Position numbers and translations under genes: made by a program
Notes under the pieces: model-generated
The model's database searches: none
Told to the model about the DNA's origin: nothing
Seen by the model: only the letters and a program-made list of their open reading frames with translations
In this document: positions 6,930 through 14,532 of the stretch, one piece after another
Layout: the number at the start of each line of letters is the position of its first letter
How positions within the stretch are numbered: position 1 is the stretch's first letter
NCBI GenBank assembly: GCA_946535985.1
Contig: CAMNDY010000023.1
Span: 1-32,137 of the forward strand
Direction of reading: 5' to 3'
Length of the DNA stretch: 32,137 nucleotides
Origin: an uncultured Treponema sp.
GTDB lineage: Bacteria > Spirochaetota > Spirochaetia > Treponematales > Treponemataceae

Positions 6930-7970
6930 ATGGCAGTTGATTTCACAGAAAAAGCAAAACGCTTCCAGGCAATTGATGAGATTATTGCAAGTGGGCGTAA
7001 ATTAAAATGGGATGAGATTGTTTCGGAACTTAATGATGTTTATGATTTAAAGACCAGTAGAAGTTCCTTTTTCCGTGATATTAAAGAATTACAGGAAAAA
7101 TACCAGGCACCAATAGATACTGATTTTGAAACAAGCGGCTACTTCTATACCGATCCAAAATATCGCCTCCCCCGTTTTTACACAGATGAAAATGCGGCAA
7201 AGGCTGCTAAGTTGATTAAGACTCTGATGGATATGGTTAAAGGCAACCCTCTTTATAAAGAAGCCCAGGAGGTTTTTGAATCTCTTGCGATTGAAAACCA
7301 TGATCTGACAATTGAAAACATTAAGATAGACAAAAAACCGGACAATGACAGAATTATTTTTGTTGGTGCGCCGAATACACAAGTCTCTGCAGAAACCTGG
7401 CGAATTATTGATAAAGCATTACGAGAAAATCGTGTAATTACTTTTGACTACATTGCAAATGTCGAAAAAGAATCAAAAGTCCGTATGGTTCAACCCTGGC
7501 AGCTCATTTTTGATGACGGCAACTGGAACCTTCATGGATTGAATGTAGTAAAACACGTTGCCCACAGATACTCTTTGGAAAAAATGAAAAACTTAAAAAT
7601 CACAAATGACGTTTTTACTCTGCCAAAGGATTACGATTTTAGAAAACTAACCCGAGGATCTTTTGGATGTATGGCTGATGATGATTTTCTGGATTACAAA
7701 ATACACCTTCATGGCTACGCAGCCCGATACGCTCAAACCAAAATCTGGGGCGACAATCAGACCATTATACCTGACAAGAAAAATCCTGGGCCAGATGGTG
7801 ACGGTATCATTCTAAACTTTAGAACCAACCAACTCATTTGTGTTCAACGCTGGGTCTGGAAATGGGCGGATGAAGCCTGGCCTATTGAACCTAAGGAATT
7901 GGTGAAGGATTGGTTGGAGAAAAGGTCGAATGTGAATTTGTTAAATGTTTCCCTCGGACAAATTAATTAA
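6930..7970 (+). CDS. WYL-domain transcriptional regulator
   Basis: A 346-residue cytoplasmic regulator. The N-terminal winged helix-turn-helix is at about 8-58 (LKWDEIVSELNDVYDLKTSRSSFFRDIKEL in pattern), and a WYL-type ligand-binding domain at about 155-225 (ITFDYIANVEKE, then MVQPWQLIFDDGNWNLHGLN), in which the triad reads W-N-L at about 199-201 rather than W-Y-L. A C-terminal WCX-like region follows (about 240-340). WYL regulators bind DNA as dimers and often respond to nucleic acids or nucleotides; many sit next to defence loci. GAGGG precedes the ATG at a good distance. The gene faces the nuclease/helicase cassette tail to tail, and the palindromes at 5723 and 6879 are its obvious candidate operators. 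The ligand is unknown. Confidence 0.85.
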   Translation: MAVDFTEKAKRFQAIDEIIASGRKLKWDEIVSELNDVYDLKTSRSSFFRDIKELQEKYQAPIDTDFETSGYFYTDPKYRLPRFYTDENAAKAAKLIKTLMDMVKGNPLYKEAQEVFESLAIENHDLTIENIKIDKKPDNDRIIFVGAPNTQVSAETWRIIDKALRENRVITFDYIANVEKESKVRMVQPWQLIFDDGNWNLHGLNVVKHVAHRYSLEKMKNLKITNDVFTLPKDYDFRKLTRGSFGCMADDDFLDYKIHLHGYAARYAQTKIWGDNQTIIPDKKNPGPDGDGIILNFRTNQLICVQRWVWKWADEAWPIEPKELVKDWLEKRSNVNLLNVSLGQIN

Positions 7971-8108
7971 TCATTTAGCTACTTTTGAAATACAATTTTG
8001 ATACCACTTAGGACAAATGTAATATCCATTATATTCTGTAACCGCAAACCGATTTTACCAGTTTGTCGGATGGGTACTTCTTGTATTGCAATACTGATTT
8101 TCTATCAT
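7971..8108 (-). pseudogene. Small Cys-containing ORF interrupted by one stop codon
   Basis: The minus strand after the coiled-coil gene holds a reading frame that starts with ATG overlapping that gene's stop (ATGA, 8105-8108), runs 17 codons to a TAA (8055-8057), continues in the same frame for 27 codons, and ends in TGA (7971-7973) next to the WYL stop. The two halves together contain YCNT and YICPKWYQNC, which resemble a decayed zinc-binding knuckle. It exactly fills the space between its neighbours. It could be a pseudogene, a sequencing error in an intact 45-residue protein, or chance. No homologue is recognised. Confidence 0.35.
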
Positions 8109-8578
8109 TTCTCTTTTTTATTGTTACTTTTTTCTTTGGTTGATGCAGTCTCATTATCTTTTACATTAGACTTAAGGGGAACCTTTTTTTGTTGTATAAC
8201 AGATTTTGAATCTGAAAGGACTTCTATATCGTCGAGCAAGTTGCGAATCTGATTACATTTGAGTTTTATATTATTGGTATCAGAATCCCCTGCTGGTTCT
8301 TGTGTAATTCTTGGTGTACTCTTTAAAATTTTAATTTCTTTCTCCAAGGATTCAATTGCCTGTTCTAAAGAGGTTAATCTTGATTCATTAAAATTATCAA
8401 TTTTATTATTAAGTTCTTTTATAGACTCTTCATTTGATGAAATTTTATCCTGAAGTCCTTCCAACTTCTTAATTCTTTCATCAAATGCATCGGTAGTTTT
8501 TACTATAGAATCAACTTTATCCATTAATCCTATTAATTTTTTTAATGATTCATTTTCGGTTGTATTAACATCATTCAT
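8105..8578 (-). CDS. Small coiled-coil protein, last intact gene of the helicase cassette
   Basis: A 157-residue soluble protein. About residues 10-92 are a continuous heptad pattern of Leu/Ile (LKKLIGLMDKVDSIV, LEGLQDKISSNEESIKELN, LEQAIESLEKEIKIL), predicting a long coiled coil; a short helix (about 103-122) and a highly charged Lys/Asn/Glu tail follow. There is no catalytic motif, signal peptide or membrane segment. GAGGAG lies upstream of the ATG. It starts 12 bp after the helicase gene ends, so they are surely co-transcribed; it may be an oligomerisation or regulatory partner. The family is not recognised. Confidence 0.7.
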   Translation of the reverse strand: MNDVNTTENESLKKLIGLMDKVDSIVKTTDAFDERIKKLEGLQDKISSNEESIKELNNKIDNFNESRLTSLEQAIESLEKEIKILKSTPRITQEPAGDSDTNNIKLKCNQIRNLLDDIEVLSDSKSVIQQKKVPLKSNVKDNETASTKEKSNNKKEK

Positions 8579-8590
8579 TTTCCAACTCCT

Positions 8591-11500
8591 CTAAATATTT
8601 ATATTTTCAATCTTAGTAACTAATTCATTCAAATAATCATCCATAATGCCTGATGACATAATTCCATTCCATTCAAAATCTGTAATTTCACAATTATCTG
8701 CGATAGTAGTAAGTGTTTTGTTCCAATTATCTGGATTCCTTGAATAATCAATTTTATCAATATTGTATTTCAAGAAAATATTCATTAAAAGTTCATAATC
8801 TTGATTTTTAAACCTTCTGAAAAGAGACTTAGATTCCCAGAAGTATTCTTTCTCCATGTCATTTCCGTTCCGGTAAAATAATTTTAAGAGCTCCATATTA
8901 TCTGCATCAAGATTTTCAATTTTATCGATACTTATAAAATCATTATCTTTTGTAGATTTTTGTTTTATGAAAGTCAGACCTCTTACGCCTCTTCGATCTG
9001 AGAAATCTTCACAAATCTGACTATATGCTTTTTCTCTTCTTGTTTCATCATCAATTGCACCTGGTAACCAAGTTCCGAACTGACTCTTTTTGGGATCAAT
9101 TGTCAATATGTTTTCATTATTCTTTCCATGTAAAATTACATTGTAAGATAACTCATTTTGCTCAGTAAGGTATTCTGGTTCAATGAGAATCATTTTTTTT
9201 CTAGCCCGAGTTAAGGCAACAAAGAATCTATTGAATATATACCTACTTAGTGTACTATGTTTCTTGTTTTTGTCGAATATATCATTTAATTGATATTTGT
9301 TGTAACCAATAAAATTATAAACGGCAACATAATCATCTTCATTACCTTTAAAATCTGAGATTGTTATTACAGCATCCTTATTAGTAATTTTATTACCATA
9401 TTTTTCAAAAAGATGGTTACGCTCAAACTCATCTGTTACAAGTAATGTCAATGTTCCATCATTGACAAATTTTAATACCTCTTCAATTTGGGACGTTTTA
9501 TAAACCACAGCAACATGAGTAGAATCCCCATCAGCTGGCTGCCCAGTAATATTCTTGTCATCATCTGCATCAGACTTGCCTATATATTCCTTTCGCAACT
9601 CAATAAGATGATTAATAAAATTGGCTATGAACTCATTGATTCTGTATGTTTGGTTAGAATTATATTTTGCCTCAGCTCGAATCTTAAAATCTCGCTGCTT
9701 TGTCAACAACTTAAAGCATGCATCTATCTTATTCAAATCTAAAATTGTAGGATTAATAGTTTGATTAGGATCGCCGTAAAAATGAATTTCCATTCCATGA
9801 TGCTTGCAAGCAATCTTCGAAATAGAATAAATTTGTCTTTCTGTCAAATCTTGAGTTTCATCAATTATTATACTGTGCTGAATATCAGGATGCTTTTTTG
9901 CACATAGATAAGCCATTTGTGCTAAATCATTATCATCTAAGTAATTATTTTTCTGCAAATAATTATCAATATATTCACACACATTAAAAATGTAGTTTAT
10001 AAATACCGGTTCAAGATTTTCATTTCTGAGAGCATTTTCAAATGCCTTGTTTGACAACTTATTTTTCTCAAGATAGTCCTCATTTATAAATCCAAACAAA
10101 CCACCTTTATAAACGCCTCTGTAAAATGGGGATACAATATTAGAAATTGCTTCGGCACTTTCTACATTATTAGGACACATAGAAATTATTTCTTTTGGAA
10201 CTTTTTTTCCACTTTGTTTTAAGTTTCCATTATATTCAGAAACAAGATTTGAGAAAGTTTTTTCTCCATTGTAGCCACTAAAATTAATGAATTTCTTCCC
10301 TAACAAAGATTCTTTACACTCATCTTCAATAAATTCTTGGAAAAAATTTGCTACAGTTCTTACATGGACATCTTTTATTTCTTCTCCAAAGATTGTATTC
10401 AAATCATTTTGAATTCTTATAGATAGTTTTTCATTATAGGTTAGATATACCAGATCGGTCTTACCGCTTTCATACAGATAACTATATTTTTCTACACTAA
10501 CTGATGTTTTGCCACTACCAGCACAACCTTTTGTCAGAGTTGGACTTCCCTCATAATATGCGGCCTGCTTTTGATTTTCATTTAATAAAGGTATAGAACT
10601 TAATTTTTTTGGATTGTTAACATCAAAGATAAAATATGAATCCTTTGCTGAATTTATATACTTACCGGAAGAAATTGCATCATATATATCGTGATGACCA
10701 AAATCAATAATTTTAAACTCATTGTTATTAAAAGCATCATAATCGAGAAGAATTCTATATGAATCTTTATGCGATTTAGCACATAAAGATGCCAAGCTTA
10801 TATCACCGGATAGTTTTTCATAATGATGTAAAACTAAATCATTAAGCAAGTCTTCATCAGGTAATGTAGCCAACTGTGTTAATCGTTCTATAACTGCATC
10901 TCGTAATAAATTATCAGCACCTTTATTTGCAACAAGTTTCTGAAAGTTTTTATCATTGACATAAATATTACGCTTGATTTTTCTTTTTGATTTTTTCTCA
11001 TCAGTTGATACAAAGAAATTTTCTTCCTCATAGACAGGTTCTTCCAGAGTTTCCTCGGTTACATATTTTTTAGAAGAGGATATTGGCTGTTTATTTTTCT
11101 TACTTATTTCTGCTTTATCATCAGCCGGATTGGAAGTAGCTTCTGCTTTTTTCACAGTAGGTAACAACGATTGAAATATATCATTTGTAACTTTTTCTGA
11201 CAAATTCTGATCAATTTTTACATTTTTTTCCCATACCATTGTAGGGTCTCTTGTTTCTTTGTGAAAATTGTAAATTTTCTTTTTTGCATATTTAAGTTCA
11301 CCCGTAAAAAGTCCATTATTATCTGGAATGTGGTACTTAACTATTGGAGGATCAACAATTTCATTAGAAATCTGTTTATTCACGAAAATATAAGCAAATC
11401 CGGCAAATGAATCATACATATGATTTCTCTTCTCTTCGTATATGTTTTTATTACATATTACAATTGGCAGATCAAAATCATAATTTCCATCACTAGTTTC

Positions 11501-11944
11501 TTCCTTTAGTTTAGAGAAAGGCATGTATTTTTCATTAATAGGAAAGTCATATGATTCTTTGTCTACATAATCATTTTCAATAAAGTCTCTGATAATCTTA
11601 GGAGGATTAACGTGAGAAGGTTTATCACAATAGAGTTCAATCTGAAGTAAATGCTGTGAAACGACAAAAACAATATCAACTCTATAAATTCTATCTTCTA
11701 TATCTTTTTTATGGTTTTCAAATCTTACAAAAGCAAAATTTCGATCTTCTGAAAGCTTAATTATTAATTCTTTTTCGCTACCATCTTCATCATAGATTAT
11801 CTCATTATGTTCACAAATCATAGATTCGGATTTTATAAAGTTATCAGAAAGCCATATTGAAAAAATATCGATAAAATTATCAAGAGAAAAATCTTTCTTT
11901 AAATATAACCTATTAGAACATAGCAATAGAAATTCGTCTTTCAT
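8591..11944 (-). CDS. Large SF1 (UvrD-like) helicase with long N-terminal extension and a RelE-like segment
   Basis: An 1117-residue protein. The C-terminal half is a superfamily 1 helicase: Q-like NENQKQAA (455-462), Walker A GCAGSGKTS (473-481), Walker B IIIDETQDL (692-700), GDPNQ (724-728), motif IV-like YRIN (767-770), motif V-like TISDFKGNEDDYVAV (861-875) and motif VI VALTRARK (909-916). Residues 1-240 form an unrecognised domain; about 265-330 is a charged linker; about 340-430 (LSGDISLASLCAK, SYRILLDYD, KIIDFGHHDIYDAI) has the strand pattern of RelE/ParE-type domains seen at the front of some SF1 helicases. The tail (about 960-1117) is unrecognised. The role is probably ATP-dependent unwinding or translocation. 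GGAGGA lies just before the ATG. It sits between the nuclease-like and coiled-coil genes; composition is AT-rich with many Asn/Lys/Ile codons, unlike the flanking housekeeping genes. Confidence 0.8.
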   Translation of the reverse strand: MKDEFLLLCSNRLYLKKDFSLDNFIDIFSIWLSDNFIKSESMICEHNEIIYDEDGSEKELIIKLSEDRNFAFVRFENHKKDIEDRIYRVDIVFVVSQHLLQIELYCDKPSHVNPPKIIRDFIENDYVDKESYDFPINEKYMPFSKLKEETSDGNYDFDLPIVICNKNIYEEKRNHMYDSFAGFAYIFVNKQISNEIVDPPIVKYHIPDNNGLFTGELKYAKKKIYNFHKETRDPTMVWEKNVKIDQNLSEKVTNDIFQSLLPTVKKAEATSNPADDKAEISKKNKQPISSSKKYVTEETLEEPVYEEENFFVSTDEKKSKRKIKRNIYVNDKNFQKLVANKGADNLLRDAVIERLTQLATLPDEDLLNDLVLHHYEKLSGDISLASLCAKSHKDSYRILLDYDAFNNNEFKIIDFGHHDIYDAISSGKYINSAKDSYFIFDVNNPKKLSSIPLLNENQKQAAYYEGSPTLTKGCAGSGKTSVSVEKYSYLYESGKTDLVYLTYNEKLSIRIQNDLNTIFGEEIKDVHVRTVANFFQEFIEDECKESLLGKKFINFSGYNGEKTFSNLVSEYNGNLKQSGKKVPKEIISMCPNNVESAEAISNIVSPFYRGVYKGGLFGFINEDYLEKNKLSNKAFENALRNENLEPVFINYIFNVCEYIDNYLQKNNYLDDNDLAQMAYLCAKKHPDIQHSIIIDETQDLTERQIYSISKIACKHHGMEIHFYGDPNQTINPTILDLNKIDACFKLLTKQRDFKIRAEAKYNSNQTYRINEFIANFINHLIELRKEYIGKSDADDDKNITGQPADGDSTHVAVVYKTSQIEEVLKFVNDGTLTLLVTDEFERNHLFEKYGNKITNKDAVITISDFKGNEDDYVAVYNFIGYNKYQLNDIFDKNKKHSTLSRYIFNRFFVALTRARKKMILIEPEYLTEQNELSYNVILHGKNNENILTIDPKKSQFGTWLPGAIDDETRREKAYSQICEDFSDRRGVRGLTFIKQKSTKDNDFISIDKIENLDADNMELLKLFYRNGNDMEKEYFWESKSLFRRFKNQDYELLMNIFLKYNIDKIDYSRNPDNWNKTLTTIADNCEITDFEWNGIMSSGIMDDYLNELVTKIENINI

Positions 11945-12018
11945 CGGAACATCCTCCTCTTATAAGCAAAACAATTATTATAGATGATAATGTAATTATC
12001 ACAAGAACATTTTTTCAT
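11941..12018 (-). CDS. Possible 25-codon ORF coupled on both sides
   Basis: Minus strand: the nuclease-like gene's stop overlaps an ATG in the form ATGA (12015-12018); 25 codons later the TGA (11941-11943) overlaps the helicase ATG (11942-11944), again as ATGA. The peptide starts MKKCSCDNYI and ends rich in Arg. It has no good ribosome-binding site of its own, so translation would depend on coupling. It may be only a device that carries ribosomes to the helicase start, or chance. Confidence 0.3.
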   Translation of the reverse strand: MKKCSCDNYIIIYNNCFAYKRRMFR

Positions 12019-12989
12019 ATTATTTCAAGAATAACTTTTATTAAACCTGTTTCCTTTCTACTTCTCCAATGAGTTGTTGATTGTATATTTCCTTTTAAAT
12101 TTGATGATATTTTGAAATTATGCGCATCCCATATTTCTGTTCTAGATCTACCATCTTTATAAATCCAGGTTCTCTTGGCACGTTTTTTTTGAAGAAGTAA
12201 TTGTTTGAATTGTATTTCGTTTTGAGGAATAAACTCTATTACGGTATCCATAGAATAATTATACTGAACATGAACTGTTTGAGATGGAATTGATATTTCA
12301 TCAATTTTAGAAATAGATTCTTCTATAAAACTATTCTGAATTAAAGATTCATTATTTTCAGAAAACTTTATTAACCCAAAAATGTCTAATAATTTTGCAC
12401 TTCTTATAAAAAGTTCTGATGTATCAGCATCTTCCGATGAAGATTTAAGAGTTGGTATAAGAATTGTATTTTTGAATTCTTCATTTGCAATATATTTAAA
12501 AGCTACTTTTTCATTATCCGAAAAATCTCTGTTTAAAACAGAAAAATAATCTCTTATAGTTTCATCAGTTGCTGGATTTACTTTTGGTGAGGCAAAAATT
12601 ATCTCATAGGTATAATTTGGAAAATATGCTAAACCTATTAGATAGGCTCGTAATAATTTTTTACAAACCCGATCTTTAGTATCAAGCCGTCCACCATATT
12701 GTAAACCATTTTCATGGAATGCAACTTCGATTAAATATAATTTATTCTTATCAATACCAACTACATCTAGTTCAGCTTGTTTAAGGGCTTGTTCTAAAGA
12801 ATTTTTTTTAAAAATATCAGAAAAATCCGAATGTATTTGTATTTTATTAAAAATATATTCTATTTTTTCAAAATCACCATTTTCAATGTTCCATGAAGAA
12901 GATGTTTTCCAATTTGTTTGAGTAAGTAAACAGCCTTTTTCATATCTTAAATAAGACTGCATTAGCGATTCGCCTATTTCTATTTTCAT
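12015..12989 (-). CDS. Putative PD-(D/E)XK-like nuclease, first gene of the helicase cassette
   Basis: A 324-residue soluble protein. It opens with GESLMQSYLRYEKGCLLTQT; the Glu about 7 is a candidate first acidic residue. At about 73-90 ELDVVGID...LYLIEVA gives an Asp (75) and a Glu (88) spaced as in the D...(D/E)xK core, although the usual Lys is Ala; Lys residues follow in KDRVCKK (105-111). The C-terminus has a distinct motif: RTWIYKDGRSRTEIW, SSNLKGNI and WRSRKETGLIKV, which looks like a small conserved domain. I infer a nuclease from this pattern only. The start is the ATG with GGAG upstream (12987-12989); an in-frame ATG further up (13058) overlaps the promoter area. The downstream helicase follows within 70 bp. 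Confidence 0.5.
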   Translation of the reverse strand: MKIEIGESLMQSYLRYEKGCLLTQTNWKTSSSWNIENGDFEKIEYIFNKIQIHSDFSDIFKKNSLEQALKQAELDVVGIDKNKLYLIEVAFHENGLQYGGRLDTKDRVCKKLLRAYLIGLAYFPNYTYEIIFASPKVNPATDETIRDYFSVLNRDFSDNEKVAFKYIANEEFKNTILIPTLKSSSEDADTSELFIRSAKLLDIFGLIKFSENNESLIQNSFIEESISKIDEISIPSQTVHVQYNYSMDTVIEFIPQNEIQFKQLLLQKKRAKRTWIYKDGRSRTEIWDAHNFKISSNLKGNIQSTTHWRSRKETGLIKVILEII

Positions 12990-13239
12990 TATTTTTCTCC
13001 AATTCCCACCCCAGTAGGGTGTGAGCATAGCATATATTATACCTGTCCACCATATCATGTTATTATATCATAAAATATAACAAATCAATAATATATTTTT
13101 TTTCATGCATTTTTATGGTAACTTGTAAAAAATAATTACCCTCTTTCTAGCATAAATTGCAACCTTTTTAATTATCACTTTTCGCAGCAACTCTCTAATA
13201 ACATTCTTTATCATCTTGGATATAATATAATTTTATTTT

Positions 13240-13272
13240 CATGGCCCGTCCGAAGCAGGGCCATGTTTTTTT
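13240..13272 (+). terminator. Perfect hairpin with a T tract
   Basis: CATGGCCC (13240-13247) pairs perfectly with GGGCCATG (13258-13265) around a 10-nt loop and is followed by seven T (13266-13272). It reads as a plus-strand intrinsic terminator, yet no plus-strand gene is seen upstream in the 250 bp before it. On the minus strand it follows directly on the stop codon of the 13271-13864 gene, preceded by A7 and followed by GAAAATAAAAT, so it is a poor terminator in that direction but may protect the 3' end. Confidence 0.55.
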
Positions 13273-13864
13273 ACTTACAATGACAATACCCGGTACTTAC
13301 ATAAGGCATTGCATCTCCACATAGCATAGCAGTAATAAGCATTTGAGGATCTTTGCCATTAATGAAGTTCAAAAAATCATAATAAGTTATTGTAAAATCT
13401 ATAGGGACATCTTCTTTAAAAAACTTTGAATGTACATGGAATGCCTTGGATTCCCCATGCCCGTAAGAAGCCAGGAAGTTTTTATCCATTGGTCGCCAAT
13501 ATTCAACTTTTACACACAGTCCTTCACGGAAGTATAATTTTAAAGTGTAATTGGTATTAGGCCCATGTTTACCTTTTTCTAGCTTTCTTAAACCAGTTTT
13601 AATCAGGTCTTTCTCTATAGTTTCCAATGGGAATCCCAGAACTTCATGATAATTAACAGAGTTCTTACTGGAGCTCCATTTCCATTCAGGATTGCAATCA
13701 GTGTAATCTTTTACATAAATATCACAGGCTGCTTCAATTTCATCTTCTGCTTGAACCGTTTTTTTAATATCTTCAAAAGCTGCATAGCCACCAATAATAA
13801 CAGGTGTCATTGCGATATCCGGTAAAAGATTAACCAAAAAGAAAGTCAAAAATACTTCTAACAT
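13271..13864 (-). CDS. Unknown protein, third gene of the NusA-NTD-like operon
   Basis: A 197-residue protein that I do not recognise. The first ~27 residues (MLEVFLTFFLVNLLPDIAMT...VIIGG) are hydrophobic, suggesting one membrane segment or an uncleaved signal. The rest is soluble, with a beta-rich middle (NYTLKLYFREGLCVKVEYW) and a C-terminus containing YCHCK, where the two Cys and one His could bind metal. AAGGAG lies 8 nt before the ATG. It starts 28 bp after the NusA-NTD-like gene ends and its stop abuts the hairpin at 13240-13265, so it closes this operon. Confidence 0.6.
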   Translation of the reverse strand: MLEVFLTFFLVNLLPDIAMTPVIIGGYAAFEDIKKTVQAEDEIEAACDIYVKDYTDCNPEWKWSSSKNSVNYHEVLGFPLETIEKDLIKTGLRKLEKGKHGPNTNYTLKLYFREGLCVKVEYWRPMDKNFLASYGHGESKAFHVHSKFFKEDVPIDFTITYYDFLNFINGKDPQMLITAMLCGDAMPYVSTGYCHCK

Positions 13865-13892
13865 AATAATTCTCCTTATATAAGCTTTTTAT

Positions 13893-14516
13893 TTATGACC
13901 AGGAATCTGCTCCATAGTCATCCTCTGAATCAAATGGCGAAAAAGGGAATGGGTTTGGACCTGGATCAAAGAAGCCCTGACTATATCTATCATCCAGCGC
14001 TTTTTCAGTTGGTGTAAGAGTTTCTGGATGATGAAATGGTTTGTAAGGCTCATAATAGGTTTCCCATTTTCCGGTTGAAGGTTGTGTTTTAGATGGTTCT
14101 ATTGTTTGCAAATCAAAACCTTCTAAACGGGCCTGAATATAACTGATAATAAATTTCTTTTCATCATCAGTTGTGTTTCTGTAGATTTCTAAAGTAGCTT
14201 TTAAGATATCGTGAGTTGTCAAAAGAGCTGCGTCAAAATGTATCTTTAATTTGTCTCCGATTTTGCAATCTGGATTAATTAATTTCGCTGCCGGCAACTC
14301 AATTTCTAATCGTTCAGAATATTCTTCTTCTACAACAGTTTTTACTTCAAAGATTTCTATCAAAGAATCATCAACAGAAACAACACAATTTTCTGCGCTA
14401 CCATAAACTGTTCTGTATGCAATTTTCACAAGCTGCTTTAACGTCGATTGAAGAGTTTGTAATGTTATTTCATTATTTGATGCCAGTTCTCTGTAGATCG
14501 TTTCTAACTCAGACAT
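13893..14516 (-). CDS. Stand-alone NusA N-terminal-domain protein
   Basis: A 207-residue protein whose first ~125 residues follow the NusA N-terminal domain: an opening helix (ELETIYRELASNN), a second helix (LQSTLKQLVKIAYRTVYGSA), strand ENCVVSVDD, the FEVKTVVEEE strand, IELPAAKLINPDCKIGDKL and a final helix entry (TTHDILKATLEIYR). In NusA this domain contacts the RNA polymerase flap and the RNA exit channel. The S1, KH1 and KH2 domains of full NusA (about 400-500 residues) are absent; instead there is a Pro/Asp/Tyr-rich acidic tail (about 150-207). The start with GGAG upstream (14514-14516), 16 bp after the preceding stop, is preferred to the ATG at 14570, which lies inside the upstream gene. 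Inferred role: modulating transcription elongation or termination. Confidence 0.7.
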   Translation of the reverse strand: MSELETIYRELASNNEITLQTLQSTLKQLVKIAYRTVYGSAENCVVSVDDSLIEIFEVKTVVEEEYSERLEIELPAAKLINPDCKIGDKLKIHFDAALLTTHDILKATLEIYRNTTDDEKKFIISYIQARLEGFDLQTIEPSKTQPSTGKWETYYEPYKPFHHPETLTPTEKALDDRYSQGFFDPGPNPFPFSPFDSEDDYGADSWS

Positions 14517-14532
14517 AGAGGAGCTCCTTGAA

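Noticed and set aside
7089..7382. Minus-strand open frame inside the WYL regulator gene
   Set aside because: It is opposite a well-supported regulator with HTH and WYL motifs and has no independent support.
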